Source: an uncultured Pseudomonadales bacterium (lineage in GTDB: Bacteria > Pseudomonadota > Gammaproteobacteria > Pseudomonadales > Azotimanducaceae). From it: a stretch of 64,000 bases of DNA. Of the stretch, positions 8,333 through 17,324 are shown piece by piece; position 1 is the first letter of the stretch, and the number at the start of each line of letters is the position of its first letter. Location: positions 4,085,617-4,149,616 of the forward strand of contig OX638346.1 in NCBI GenBank assembly GCA_951813515.1. Direction: 5' to 3'. The notes below the pieces were generated by a model. The model worked only from the letters and a program-made list of their open reading frames with translations. It searched no databases and had not been told where the DNA came from. Both the position numbers and the translations under genes were made by a program.

Positions 8333-9613
8333 GTGCAAAGCACTGACAAGACGGCAGATATCGGCGCCGCCGAGGTAGCGGCGCTGCCGCAGTCGCGGCG
8401 CAACTTTGTGAAGTCGAACAAGCTCGACGACGTCTGCTACGAGATTCGCGGTCCGGTCCTGCATGAAGCGCACCGGCTTGAAGAAGAAGGCCACCGGATC
8501 CTGAAACTCAATATCGGCAATACCGCTCCGTTCGGATTCGAAACCCCCGACGAGATCGTGCGCGACGTCATTCACAACCTCCCCGACAGCCAAGGCTACG
8601 CCGACTCCAAGGGCATTTTCTCCGCGCGCAAGGCCGTCATGCAGTACTGCCAGCAACTGGCCATTCCCGATGTGGACATAGACGACATCTACATCGGCAA
8701 CGGCGTGAGCGAACTCATCGCGATGGCCGCGCAGGGGTTGCTGAACGATGGCGACGAAGTGCTCATCCCCGCACCCGACTATCCCCTGTGGACCGCGGTC
8801 ACGCGCCTCGCCGGCGGCGTCCCCGTGCACTACAGGTGCGACGAGGGCGCGGACTGGATGCCCGACATGGCCGATGTCCGGGCCAAGACCACGCGGCGCA
8901 CAAAGGCCATCGTCATCATCAATCCGAACAATCCCACCGGCGCGGTCTACGAGCGCGACTGCCTGACTGAACTGGTGCGATGGGCCGAACAGCGGGACCT
9001 GGTGGTCTTCGCCGACGAGATATACGCCAAGGTCATCTACGACGACGCGCAGTACGTCCCCGTGGCATCCATTCCCGCCGATGTGCTCACCATCACCTTC
9101 AATGGCCTGTCGAAAGCGTACCGGGCGCCCGGGTTTCGTACCGGCTGGATGGTGGTGAGCGGGGCCAAGCGCCGCGCCGCCGACTACATGGAAGGGCTCG
9201 ACATCCTCGCGTCCATGCGGCTGTGCGCCAACGTGCCGACGCAACACGCGATCCAGACCGCCCTCGGCGGCATCCAGAGCATCGAGGCCCTGATCCGTCC
9301 CGGCGGGCGGCTGGAAGAGCAGCGCACCCACGCCCACGCGTTGGTGGACGCGATCCCCGGCGTCACCTGCGTCAAGCCGAAAGGGGCCCTCTACCTGTTC
9401 CCGAGAATCGATGCGAAACGCTTCAATATTACCGACGACGAGCGCTTCGTTCTCGACCTGCTGCGCGAAGAACACATACTGGTGATCCAGGGGACCGGGT
9501 TCAACTGGCCGGAGCCGGACCATCTCCGCCTCGTCTTCCTGCCGAGGGTCGACGAACTGAGCGACGCCATCGGCCGCATGGACCGCTTCTTGCAGCACTA
9601 TCGCCAGGGGTAG
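8333..9613 (+). CDS. alaA: Alanine-synthesising PLP aminotransferase (AlaA type)
   Basis: Fold-type I aminotransferase making alanine from pyruvate and glutamate. Nearly collinear with E. coli AlaA: KLDDVCYEIRGPVL at the N-terminus, LNIGNTAPFGFETPDEI, IYIGNGVSELI, PAPDYPLWT, NPNNPTGAVY, and the PLP lysine in FNGLSKAYRAPGFR, ending with QGTGFNWPEPDHLR. The frame is open from an ATG at 8258, but that overlaps the divergent msrB start; I chose GTG 8333, which has GGGG about nine bases upstream. A second GTG at 8408 would match the E. coli N-terminus even better, so the exact start is uncertain. Confidence 0.93.
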   Translation: MQSTDKTADIGAAEVAALPQSRRNFVKSNKLDDVCYEIRGPVLHEAHRLEEEGHRILKLNIGNTAPFGFETPDEIVRDVIHNLPDSQGYADSKGIFSARKAVMQYCQQLAIPDVDIDDIYIGNGVSELIAMAAQGLLNDGDEVLIPAPDYPLWTAVTRLAGGVPVHYRCDEGADWMPDMADVRAKTTRRTKAIVIINPNNPTGAVYERDCLTELVRWAEQRDLVVFADEIYAKVIYDDAQYVPVASIPADVLTITFNGLSKAYRAPGFRTGWMVVSGAKRRAADYMEGLDILASMRLCANVPTQHAIQTALGGIQSIEALIRPGGRLEEQRTHAHALVDAIPGVTCVKPKGALYLFPRIDAKRFNITDDERFVLDLLREEHILVIQGTGFNWPEPDHLRLVFLPRVDELSDAIGRMDRFLQHYRQG

Positions 9614-9637
9614 CGCCGACTACCGACGCCCGGGCGG

Positions 9638-9997
9638 ATGCCGTTGCCGTTGAAACGCAGGCGTCTGGAACAGGTCGGACACCTCGCGTGGATCATGGTC
9701 GGCGTGTCGATCATCGTCGGCGGGACGCTGATCCCCTCCCCCACGCTCGCCATCCTCCTGATCGTCGTGGGATCGGCGATATGCTTCGGCGAGTGCATGT
9801 CCGCGCTGCGCGGCAAGCGCAGGGGGCGAAGGCGCAGGAAACTGGCCGTGTGGGTTAGGTACTTGGCGACCCTCGTCTGCGCAACCGCCTTCTTCGGCAT
9901 CGCCTGGAAGGTCGCGGAACTTTGGTGGGTGCAGTTGATTTGGGTCACTACGGGGGTCGCGCTGTGCGTCCCTCCGCCGGAACTCGCCAGGAGTTGA
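9638..9997 (+). CDS. Small membrane protein, unknown function
   Basis: 119 residues. Hydrophobic segments at about 14-34 (VGHLAWIMVGVSIIVGG), 35-53 and 72-111 are separated by a very basic loop (RGKRRGRRRRK), which by the positive-inside rule should face the cytoplasm. It lies 24 bases after alaA on the same strand with a GGGCGG just before the ATG, so it may be cotranscribed. I do not recognise the family. The basic loop and hydrophobic periodicity support a real gene, but without relatives this stays tentative. Confidence 0.55.
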   Translation: MPLPLKRRRLEQVGHLAWIMVGVSIIVGGTLIPSPTLAILLIVVGSAICFGECMSALRGKRRGRRRRKLAVWVRYLATLVCATAFFGIAWKVAELWWVQLIWVTTGVALCVPPPELARS

Positions 9998-10046
9998 CCT
10001 GGTAGGGTCTGCAACGGCGTCAAGCCACAACCCGGGCGGCGGGTCG

Positions 10047-11126
10047 TCAAGCTAGCATTCGAGCTACCCGTTCCGCTATGGCGAATGAGGACGTGAGGCC
10101 CGGCGATTCGATCCCGAGCAGATTCACCAGGCCCGGGACTCCATGTTCGCAAGGGCCCTCGATCACGAAATCCGACGCCGGGCTGCCGGCCGGCGCGAGC
10201 TTGGGACGGATTCCGGTGTAATCGGGGTGCAGGCGATCGGGATCGATGTCGGGATAGTACGTTCGGATGGACTCGACGAAACGGTCGCGATTCGCCAAGT
10301 CGAACGCGTATTCGGCCTCGTCGATCCAAACGACATCGGGACCGAAGCGGGCCTGTCCCGCCAAGTCGAGGGTCACATGGACACCCAACCCCCCCTCGTC
10401 GGCCACCGGATACACCAGGTGCGTGAACGGACTCCTGCCCGAGAGCGAGTAGTAGTGTCCCTTCGCGTAGTAGCCCCGACGCTGGCCGCCGAGCGCGCTG
10501 GCAACCTGCGGCGCCTCGAGCCCGGCCGCGTTGACGACGATTTTCGCGGCAAGATCGAAGTCGCCACAGCGTACGAGCAGTCGACCGCCCTCCCGACCCA
10601 GACCCGTGACTTCCGTGTGGAACGATACGATCCCGCCGTGCGCCTCGACATCCCCGTGCAGGCTCAGCATGAAGGCATGGCTGTCGATGACGCCCGTCGT
10701 CTCCGAGAACACCGCGGCCAGGCAACGGACTTCGGGTTCGAGACTGAGCGCCTCATCGCGGTCGAGCCACCGCAGTTCTCCCACCCCATTGCGCAGCGCC
10801 TGGCGCTGGTAACCTCGCAGCACTTCCAGGTGCTCCCTGGATGTCGCCACGATGAGCTTGCCCAGGCGGTTGTACGGCACATGGCGACGATCGCAGTAGT
10901 CGTACAGCAGCGCCTTTCCCCGCACGCAGGTCTCGGCCTTCACCGACCCCGTCGGATAGTAGATTCCGGCGTGAATCACTTCGGAATTGCGGCTGCTGGT
11001 CTCTGCGCCGATCAAGGCGTTGCGCTCGAGCATCAGCACTTCCCGCCCTGCCAGCGCGAGTTCCCTCGCCACCGCCAAGCCGATCACGCCGGCGCCGATG
11101 ACTACCGCGTCGCAGCGTTCAGCCAA
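10047..11126 (-). CDS. FAD-dependent oxidase, L-2-hydroxyglutarate oxidase (LhgO) type
   Basis: 359 residues, DAO superfamily. The N-terminus carries the FAD dinucleotide motif VVIGAGVIGLAVA, followed by the family stretch SSRNSEVIHAGIYYP and ETCVRGK, which is characteristic of LhgO/L2HGDH proteins. NAAGLEAPQ binds the flavin ribityl side and DYTGIRPKL and LLGIESPGLTSS close the protein. Members oxidise L-2-hydroxyglutarate to 2-oxoglutarate, feeding electrons to the quinone pool. It lies upstream of no obvious partner: the cyclotransferase gene next to it is on the same strand, with a 56-base gap. Related paralogues with other hydroxyacid substrates cannot be excluded. Confidence 0.85.
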   Translation of the reverse strand: MAERCDAVVIGAGVIGLAVARELALAGREVLMLERNALIGAETSSRNSEVIHAGIYYPTGSVKAETCVRGKALLYDYCDRRHVPYNRLGKLIVATSREHLEVLRGYQRQALRNGVGELRWLDRDEALSLEPEVRCLAAVFSETTGVIDSHAFMLSLHGDVEAHGGIVSFHTEVTGLGREGGRLLVRCGDFDLAAKIVVNAAGLEAPQVASALGGQRRGYYAKGHYYSLSGRSPFTHLVYPVADEGGLGVHVTLDLAGQARFGPDVVWIDEAEYAFDLANRDRFVESIRTYYPDIDPDRLHPDYTGIRPKLAPAGSPASDFVIEGPCEHGVPGLVNLLGIESPGLTSSFAIAERVARMLA

Positions 11127-11182
11127 CGCCGTTCACTCCCGATCTGACACAGGCCGGCGGGGCGCGGCCCTCGATACGCCGT

Positions 11183-11629
11183 TCAGATGCATTCGAGCGA
11201 GCGCAGCCAGGCGATGTACTCCGCCGAAAGATACGGTTCACCTGCCGTCATGTGCGCGACATACCAGGCCGGCGGTTTCAGGTTCGGATCGATCACGGCA
11301 CGGTTGGCGAAATAGGTCCACGCCCAGGTCGCTCCGCCATCGGTCTCGACGCGGATCGGTTCGCGGCTGTAGTGAACCGGCGCGCCCTCGAAGCGGTCCA
11401 TCTTTGCGATCTCCTCCGCATCGGTCAGCCGATAGAGCACGCCCTCCGCCACGCCCCCGCTCTGGTACGCCAGGTTCGCGTGTCCAGCGCCCGCCTGAGT
11501 GCGGGAGCGCTTCTCGAACCGCACCGTGAAGCCCGCCGCCCGCGCCGCAGTGACATCGTCGTAACCGATGCCGCGCTCGGCAACCCTGCGCGGATTCATA
11601 TTGCTGCCATAAGCGAAGTAGAAGCTCAC
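11183..11629 (-). CDS. Gamma-glutamylcyclotransferase-family protein
   Basis: 148 residues. Starts with the fold signature FYFAYGSNMNP and has the conserved pattern GVAEGVLYRLT and the catalytic-acid region DRFEGAPVHYSREPI, ending in YLSAEYIAWL. Members release 5-oxoproline from gamma-glutamyl peptides or cleave gamma-glutamylamine bonds. The start is GTG at 11629, overlapping the stop of the TusA-like gene by four bases (GTGA), which argues for translational coupling with a sulfur-relay gene and perhaps a thiol-related role. Confidence 0.85.
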   Translation of the reverse strand: MSFYFAYGSNMNPRRVAERGIGYDDVTAARAAGFTVRFEKRSRTQAGAGHANLAYQSGGVAEGVLYRLTDAEEIAKMDRFEGAPVHYSREPIRVETDGGATWAWTYFANRAVIDPNLKPPAWYVAHMTAGEPYLSAEYIAWLRSLECI

Positions 11630-11871
11630 GCCCGCTTTTCGATGACAAATTCGAGCCGGGGTCCCGACGCCCCGAACTCATGCAGCGCGTGTCCCATGAA
11701 TCGGCAGAAGTTGCGAAAGTCGCGCGTGGTCGACGGATCGGTGGCGACGATGTGGACCGTCTCTCCCGGCTGCATCTCGCGCACCTTGTTGCGCACGATC
11801 ATCAGCGGCTCCGGACACACGAGTCCGACCGCGTCGATTTCGAAGTCCGCAGCAGGGGGTGGCCCAGGCAT
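11626..11871 (-). CDS. TusA/SirA-family sulfur carrier
   Basis: 81 residues from the ATG at 11871, exactly the E. coli TusA length. The family motif DAVGLVCPEPLMIVRNKV contains the persulfide-carrying Cys at residue 18, and GETVHIVATDPSTTRDF follows, the usual second motif. TusA-type proteins pass sulfane sulfur between desulfurases and acceptors such as TusD/E. A TTG at 11901 would add ten residues; neither start has a clear ribosome site. The 3' end overlaps the cyclotransferase gene by four bases. Confidence 0.85.
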   Translation of the reverse strand: MPGPPPAADFEIDAVGLVCPEPLMIVRNKVREMQPGETVHIVATDPSTTRDFRNFCRFMGHALHEFGASGPRLEFVIEKRA

Positions 11872-12002
11872 GTGCGCGATGGTAGCCGAGTTGCTGGACA
11901 AAAATCACACATCATCCCGATCATGACGCGGATCGAGGCATGCATCGCATTCCGGCAACCGTCCACACGCTGTACCCGGCGACAATGTCCGGGTCAAACC
12001 TC

Positions 12003-12075
12003 TTGACTGCGGCGCGAGCCGGTACGACACTCGTAACCTAGTGTTATCGGGCGAAGGCAACCAGCGAATTCGCCC
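12003..12075 (+). promoter_or_regulatory. Candidate promoter and leader hairpin of the vWA/stator cluster
   Basis: TTGACT at 12003-12008 matches a sigma-70 -35 box in five of six positions; the best -10 at 17-base spacing, GACACT (12026-12031), is weak. The leader contains an inverted repeat GGGCGAA (12049-12055) / TTCGCCC (12069-12075) that ends just before the GGAG ribosome site of the first gene, so the hairpin could affect translation. No other promoter-like sequence was obvious inside the 14.7-kb cluster. Confidence 0.35.
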
Positions 12076-12086
12076 TGGAGATCACG

Positions 12087-13319
12087 ATGAAGTATCGGGC
12101 AAGCTTCATTCTGGCCAGTTTGGCCATGGTCGGCAGTGCTTGGGCCGATGAGACGATCCGCGAGGCCCTGCTGGGGGAAAGCAGCGCCCTGACGCGCATC
12201 GAAGTGCAACTCGATGCCAACGAGTACGATGCGGCCGCTGTCGCCGCCGAGCAGATGGTCGAGGAAATCGAAGACCGTTCGCACCGGCATGACCTCGAAC
12301 TGGCTCGGCCGCTCATGTTGCTCGGCGACGCCCGGCTGGGGCTGGCCGATGTCATCGGCGCGCTGGACGCCTATGACCGCTCGCTATTGGTCACGAGGGT
12401 GAACAAGGGCCTGTTCACGGCCGACCAGATCGAGGTCGTCTACCGCGAAGCGACCGCGTACGCCGCGCTCGGCGACCGCGAATCCGCCAACAACCGTCAT
12501 CAATATGCCTACGACCTGTTGACTCGCACCTACGGCAACGACGATCCAAGGCTCATACCGGGCCTGTTCCTGATCGCCGACTGGTACAACGAGGAACACA
12601 ACGTCTTTGTTGCCCGCAGGTTCCTGGCTCAGGCCGTCCTGCTAGGCAAGCGCCACCTGTCCGCCGACGACCCAAAGACCATCAGGGCGCTCAAGGGGCT
12701 TGCCCGTACGTTCCGTGAAGAACGGTTCCCGACTATCGTGCCCGAGAAACAGAACACCGGGAACCCGTCGTATTACCGCGTGAACAACCGCTACCAGCAG
12801 GTGCAGCTCAACAACTTCAGCCCCGGAGAGCGCGCACTGATCGAAGTCATCAACATCGAGATGGCAAAGCCGGACGGGTCGAACGCGGAAGTTGCCGCCG
12901 CCATGCTCGAACTCGCCGACTGGTACCTGCTGTTCGAAAAATACAATCGCGCGTTTCCGCTCTACACCCGCATCTGGGAACTCCTGGAGTCCGACCCCGA
13001 TGGCCTGGAGGCGGTATTCAAGGATCCGACGCCACTTTATCTTCCCCTCCCGCCTCCACCGACTCAGGTTCTCGCCTCGGTGACAGAAGACGGCATAGTC
13101 GAGTTGGCGCTTACGGTGACGGACCGGGGCCTCGTTTCCGACCTGTCCACCTTGCGCTCGGAACCCGAGGGCATGATGGAGTTCAAGGTGCGCAAAGCCA
13201 CGCGGCGAGCCCGCTACCGACCCGCTTTTGTCGAAGCGCTTCCCGTATTGACGGAAGACGTGCGGGTCGAGTATCACTTCCCTTACAAACCAGACCCGAA
13301 GACGGTCCCGGCAACCTGA
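12087..13319 (+). CDS. Exported TPR-like protein with TonB-like C-terminus
   Basis: 410 residues. A Sec signal peptide (FILASLAMVGSAWA, cut about residue 20) precedes helical tetratricopeptide-like repeats at about 30-300 (RPLMLLGDARLGLADVIGALDAYDRSL; TYGNDDPRLIPGLFLIADWY). The last 80 residues are beta-rich and Arg/Pro-containing (VTDRGLVSDLSTLRSEPEG, RKATRRARYRPAF), resembling the TonB C-terminal fold that contacts outer-membrane proteins. It is the first gene of the cluster, with a GGAG about seven bases before the ATG. Probably a periplasmic scaffold. The TonB-like assignment rests on pattern only. Confidence 0.7.
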   Translation: MKYRASFILASLAMVGSAWADETIREALLGESSALTRIEVQLDANEYDAAAVAAEQMVEEIEDRSHRHDLELARPLMLLGDARLGLADVIGALDAYDRSLLVTRVNKGLFTADQIEVVYREATAYAALGDRESANNRHQYAYDLLTRTYGNDDPRLIPGLFLIADWYNEEHNVFVARRFLAQAVLLGKRHLSADDPKTIRALKGLARTFREERFPTIVPEKQNTGNPSYYRVNNRYQQVQLNNFSPGERALIEVINIEMAKPDGSNAEVAAAMLELADWYLLFEKYNRAFPLYTRIWELLESDPDGLEAVFKDPTPLYLPLPPPPTQVLASVTEDGIVELALTVTDRGLVSDLSTLRSEPEGMMEFKVRKATRRARYRPAFVEALPVLTEDVRVEYHFPYKPDPKTVPAT

Positions 13320-13542
13320 CGGAACCCCGCCTGCCCGCGGATCGAAGAGGCACGGCATTCGGGCTCTGCATTCTGGTTTGGGCAACGGAAAACCGCCGCC
13401 GATTCGTATATGAACCCTGCATGAACGATGCCGAACCTTTCGACCGCGTGTATGCCATACGGAGTATGATCGACACATCGCGTGCGCTCTCGGCACTCGG
13501 GCCGAGAGATCAGGGGCAGCTATGAGAAGGAGTTGTACCACG

Positions 13543-14388
13543 ATGAACTTCGCACGGGCCATCATGTGTCTGGGTGTGTTGTTCAGCCTGGCGGCAGTTT
13601 CGTCCTGCAAGGCACCTCCCGTGTCGGGCACTCCGGGGATTCCGGGGATTCCCGGCACGCCGGGGATTCCTTCCCCCGTGCCAGGCTTGCCTTCGCCGGG
13701 TCTGCCTTCGCCCGGCTTGCCTTCGCCTGGAATGCCTTCGCCTGGAATGCCTTCGCCTGGAATGCCTTCACCGGGCATGCCTTCACCGGGTTCTCCTTCG
13801 CCGGGTTCTCCTTCGCCGGGCTCGCCTTCGGGTAGTCCCTCCGGCGATGCGCCGGACGATGGCGGAACCGGAAGGCCTCGCGACGGCGGCGATCAGGAAG
13901 GATCTGAGGACGATCAGGGCGGCTCTGGCGACGATGGCTGGGAGTCAAGCAACGAAGTGCCGGGACAGGAAGGAAACCGGCCGAACGACGGTTCGGCGGA
14001 GGACGAGTCCGGAAACTCTCGAGAAGACAGCGATTTCGAAGATGCGCTCGAGGTTTTTGACGGCCAGATCCTGAGCCAGAGGGAGGCGATTCGGGCGCGC
14101 CGGAACGAAACCGCAGGCCAGGGCACGCGGCCGGAGCCCGAAGAGCCCAAGCCTTCGGGTGGATCAGAACAGGAGGAGGCTCCGGGCGGCGGAGGAGGAG
14201 ATGTCGAAGGTGAGAGCGCGCCCGCGCCAAAACCGCCCCCCCGGCTGCCCGTCCCGCCCGATGTCGCGGACGCCACGGACGACGATGTCGTGTGTCGGCA
14301 GATCCGGGAGGCCGCCATGGCGGAGACCGATGAGGAACTGCGCGAAAAACTCTGGGACGAGTATCGGCGCTGCGGAGGGCGAAGGTAG
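13543..14388 (+). CDS. Repeat-rich lipoprotein with PSPG(L/M/S) pentapeptides and acidic tail
   Basis: 281 residues from the ATG at 13543, which has AAGGAG ten bases upstream; an ATG at 13522 is in frame but gives a poorer signal. Lipoprotein signal MNFARAIMCLGVLFSLAAVSSC with the lipobox Cys at residue 22. Residues about 27-95 are low-complexity: a short Gly-X-Pro run (GIPGIPGTPGIP), then about ten pentapeptides of the form P-S-P-G-X. A highly acidic, Gly/Ser-rich region follows, then a conserved-looking C-terminus with two Cys (VVCRQIREA, YRRCGGRR) that could form a disulfide. It may span the periplasm or extend from the surface as a flexible tether. Function unknown. Confidence 0.7.
   Translation: MNFARAIMCLGVLFSLAAVSSCKAPPVSGTPGIPGIPGTPGIPSPVPGLPSPGLPSPGLPSPGMPSPGMPSPGMPSPGMPSPGSPSPGSPSPGSPSGSPSGDAPDDGGTGRPRDGGDQEGSEDDQGGSGDDGWESSNEVPGQEGNRPNDGSAEDESGNSREDSDFEDALEVFDGQILSQREAIRARRNETAGQGTRPEPEEPKPSGGSEQEEAPGGGGGDVEGESAPAPKPPPRLPVPPDVADATDDDVVCRQIREAAMAETDEELREKLWDEYRRCGGRR
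13630..13840 (+). repeat. 15-bp in-frame tandem repeats (PSPGX coding)
   Basis: Degenerate 15-base units such as CCTTCGCCTGGAATG occur about ten times in tandem, some identical to their neighbour. They encode Pro-Ser-Pro-Gly-X and are a likely site of slipped-strand length variation without frameshift. Confidence 0.8.
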
Positions 14389-14389
14389 C

Positions 14390-15778
14390 GTGGTTCGAGA
14401 CAGCGTGGCGCCGCCCGGCAGACTCCTGCTTTCCCCGATAGCGCGCGAACCCCAACGCCGGTGGCGGGCAACCTGTTTGGCTCTCCTCGCTACCATCGGC
14501 CTGGCCGGGTGCGTCACTCAGACTGTGCGCGTGGTGGACATGACGCCGCCCGAAACGCTAACTGAACCAGTTCCCGAAGAGTTGCTGCTCGATGTCGGTG
14601 TCGAGGTATTCGATGCCAATGTTCCGGAGGAATTCGACGAACAGATCAAGGCCAACATCTCCCCGGACGTGCGGCGGGCCGAAGGCAATTACCTCGCCTA
14701 CTACCTGAAGGACCTGCTGCAATCCACGGGCAATTGGGGCGCGGTGCGCGTGGTGCCTCGAGCGACCCACGCAGTCGACGTGACCGTCCAGGCGACCATC
14801 GAGCACTCCGACGGCGAGTCGCTGGCGTTGCGCGCACGCGCGACCGACGTGCTCGGCACGGTCTGGTTCGACAAGGAATATCGCGCCCTCGCCAGCAAGT
14901 ACGCCTACGACTCCGCGTACGAGCAGACGATCGACCCGTTTCAAAGCGTCTACAGGAACATTGCCGACGACATGGTCGCGTACCTCAAGAAGCTCGACCC
15001 GGATCGAATCAGGACGATCCGCACCGCAGCCGAAATGCGGTTCGCCCGCGACTTCGTGCCCGACGCGTTCGCAAGCTACATCACCCCCAGCAGGTCCGGA
15101 GGATTCGAATTGCGACGCCTCCCCGCCGAGGGTGATCAGAACCTCGCGCGTGTCCGACGCGTGCGCGAACGCGAGTACCTGTTCATCGATACCCTCGACG
15201 AATACTACGAAACGTTCGGCGCCAACATGTTTTCGCCCTACCAGAACTGGAGGCGGGCCACCTACGACGAGGCCATCACCTACAAGCGCGCCAAACAGCA
15301 GGCGCGGTCCCGCGCCATCGCCGGTTCGGCCGCGGTCGTCAGCGGCATCGCCACCCAGGCCACTGCGGAAGATGCAGTGACGTACTACGGCGGTGTCGTC
15401 GGCATCATCGGCGGCGCCGCGTTGTTGAAGACTGCGCTGGACAAGCGGGCCGAAGCGCGCGTCAGCGCGGACATGCTGCAGGAGCACGGCATGTCGGCCG
15501 AGGCGGCAATCTCGCCGTATACCCTGGAACTGGAAAATCAGGTCGTGCAGTTGCAGGGAAGCGTCGAGGCACAATACCAGGAGCTTCGTCGCATCCTGAA
15601 GGAAGCCTACTACCGGGAACTGGGACTTGTACTTCCGGAAGCGCCGGAAGCAGCGATGGACGCGAACATCTCCGAGCCATGCGAGGATGGCCTGGAAGAA
15701 GATGCCTGCGAACAGGGGCCGGACCAGACGCCTAACCACGCGCAGGTACCCACGGGACACTCGATTCGTCAACAATGA
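14390..15778 (+). CDS. Cluster lipoprotein, unknown function
   Basis: About 462 residues if started at GTG 14390, one base after the preceding stop; a GTG at 14405 is another option. A hydrophobic stretch ending in a lipobox (LALLATIGLAGC) near residue 42 predicts an outer-membrane lipoprotein. The mature part opens with MTPPETLTEPVPEELLLDVGVEVFD and has an alpha/beta region resembling lipoproteins that sense or assemble complexes. Later come an Ala-rich hydrophobic segment (AGSAAVVSGIATQATA, VGIIGGAALLKTALDKR) and a C-terminal coiled coil (ELENQVVQLQGSVEAQYQELRRI). The gene overlaps the next by four bases. No known family that I can name. Confidence 0.7.
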   Translation: MVRDSVAPPGRLLLSPIAREPQRRWRATCLALLATIGLAGCVTQTVRVVDMTPPETLTEPVPEELLLDVGVEVFDANVPEEFDEQIKANISPDVRRAEGNYLAYYLKDLLQSTGNWGAVRVVPRATHAVDVTVQATIEHSDGESLALRARATDVLGTVWFDKEYRALASKYAYDSAYEQTIDPFQSVYRNIADDMVAYLKKLDPDRIRTIRTAAEMRFARDFVPDAFASYITPSRSGGFELRRLPAEGDQNLARVRRVREREYLFIDTLDEYYETFGANMFSPYQNWRRATYDEAITYKRAKQQARSRAIAGSAAVVSGIATQATAEDAVTYYGGVVGIIGGAALLKTALDKRAEARVSADMLQEHGMSAEAAISPYTLELENQVVQLQGSVEAQYQELRRILKEAYYRELGLVLPEAPEAAMDANISEPCEDGLEEDACEQGPDQTPNHAQVPTGHSIRQQ

Positions 15779-17304
15779 CCGAGTCCGGAAACCGCGACCG
15801 CGTAGTCATCACGCCCGCGTCGGCACCCCTCTCAAGGCAGGATGACCCGCGGCGGACGCGCCTGCCGAAACCATCGCCGGGAACCTTCGTGCTCGCCGGA
15901 GTGCTCATCGCGCTGCTCGCTGTCGCAACCTGGATTGTCTTTGTCTTGCCGGACCACGTCGACGACGTGCAGACCGTCGCAATCGACGCCTCACCCGACG
16001 ACGTTCAGCCTGCCGGGGACAATGGCAACTTCGATGCTTCCGTAGCAGATATCGTCCCCCCGTTTCGCGAGAGCGAACTCGCGAAAGCAAAGGAGCAGGC
16101 GAACGCGACCATTGCTGAAGTCGTAGAGCTGCAACGCCTGCTCGAACAGGAAATGAACGTCGAGAGCTGGGCAAGCGAGGCTTACGCCACCGTGCTGGAC
16201 CAGGCGATCGAAGGAGACCGGCTGTTCGAGGAAGCCCGGTATCACGAGGCACAAGCGGGTTACGAAGCCGCAGCGGAGGGCCTTCGTGCGTTGCGCGACG
16301 AAGGTCTCGCAGAAATCGAGGACGCCGTGACCCGTGGAGGGACGGCGCTCGATGCCCTTGCAAGCGAGGAAGCCGCCGCCGCATTCGCCGAGGCCCTGGC
16401 GATACAGGCGGACAATGCCCAGGCACTCGCCGGCGCCGACCGCGCGGCGCTTCAGCCGCAAGTGCTGGAACTTGTGCGGGCCGGGGAACGGGCGCGGCTG
16501 CGCGGAGACCTGAAGCGGGCCGATGAACTCTTTCGCCAGGCGCGATCGCGGGACCCACTCACGCGAGGCGTGGATGCCAAGATCAGGGAGGTCCAGGCCG
16601 CCCGTGACGAGATTGCTTACCGGGAGGCGCTTTCCGCTGCATTCGCCGCGCTGGAGCGAGGCGAGTTCGACGACGCCGAAGCCGCCTTCAACCGCGTCCT
16701 TGCGACGCGGCCGGAGGATGCCGGTGCGCTGGCCGGGTTGCAGCAGACCGGGCAACGCCGCACGTTGTCGCGAATCGACATGCTGCGCGCACAGGCCGCC
16801 GTCCAGGAAGATGCCGACGACTGGGATGGGGCCCTCGCGACATTCGACGCTGCGCTTGAGATCGACCCCGCCCTGCAATTCGCGCGCGATGGTCGTGCGC
16901 GTCTGCGCCTGCGGGTAGAAATAGCACGTGACATGGACACCATCCTGGCCGACCCGGTAGCGCTTTCCGAAGACGCCCTATTCGACGAGGCGCAAGCCCT
17001 GCTCAAAAACGCGCGCGAGCAAACCGGCGCGGGCGGCGCATTCGAGGCAAAGTCACGGGCGCTGGCTGAACTGCTGTCACGGGCCGCGGAACCCGTCGAA
17101 CTGGTGCTGGTCTCCGACAACGCGACGGACGTGGTTATCCAGAAGGTCGCCACGCTCGGGAGTTTCAATCGCCACGCGCTGAACCTGCGGCCAGGTCGCT
17201 ACGTCATCGTCGGCAGCCGCGACGGTTACCGCGACGTGCGAGCGGAGATCCTCCTCGAAGCTGGGCTGCCTCCAGTGACCGTGCGCTGCGAAGAGCGCAT
17301 CTGA
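15775..17304 (+). CDS. Membrane-anchored TPR protein with C-terminal PEGA-like domain
   Basis: 509 residues. A basic cytoplasmic N-terminus leads to a single membrane helix at about 38-58 (FVLAGVLIALLAVATWIVFV), placing the rest in the periplasm. The body is a run of Ala/Glu-rich TPR-like helical pairs (YHEAQAGYEAAAEGLRAL; ERGEFDDAEAAFNRVLATRP; DWDGALATFDAALEIDP). The end (LNLRPGRYVIVGSRDGYRD) matches the PEGA pattern seen repeatedly in the next protein. ATGA overlap with the upstream lipoprotein gene and a 20-base gap to the PEGA-SUMF1 gene indicate one operon. Probably a periplasmic scaffold partner of the PEGA protein. Confidence 0.75.
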   Translation: MTESGNRDRVVITPASAPLSRQDDPRRTRLPKPSPGTFVLAGVLIALLAVATWIVFVLPDHVDDVQTVAIDASPDDVQPAGDNGNFDASVADIVPPFRESELAKAKEQANATIAEVVELQRLLEQEMNVESWASEAYATVLDQAIEGDRLFEEARYHEAQAGYEAAAEGLRALRDEGLAEIEDAVTRGGTALDALASEEAAAAFAEALAIQADNAQALAGADRAALQPQVLELVRAGERARLRGDLKRADELFRQARSRDPLTRGVDAKIREVQAARDEIAYREALSAAFAALERGEFDDAEAAFNRVLATRPEDAGALAGLQQTGQRRTLSRIDMLRAQAAVQEDADDWDGALATFDAALEIDPALQFARDGRARLRLRVEIARDMDTILADPVALSEDALFDEAQALLKNAREQTGAGGAFEAKSRALAELLSRAAEPVELVLVSDNATDVVIQKVATLGSFNRHALNLRPGRYVIVGSRDGYRDVRAEILLEAGLPPVTVRCEERI

Positions 17305-17324
17305 TAACGGAAAGGAACGGTCGC

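Noticed and set aside
8327..9598. 423-codon minus-strand ORF opposite alaA
   Set aside because: Antisense shadow; the plus strand encodes a textbook transaminase.
14558..15775. 405-codon minus-strand ORF opposite the cluster lipoprotein
   Set aside because: Shadow of a high-GC gene; composition is Val/Arg/His-rich without known folds.
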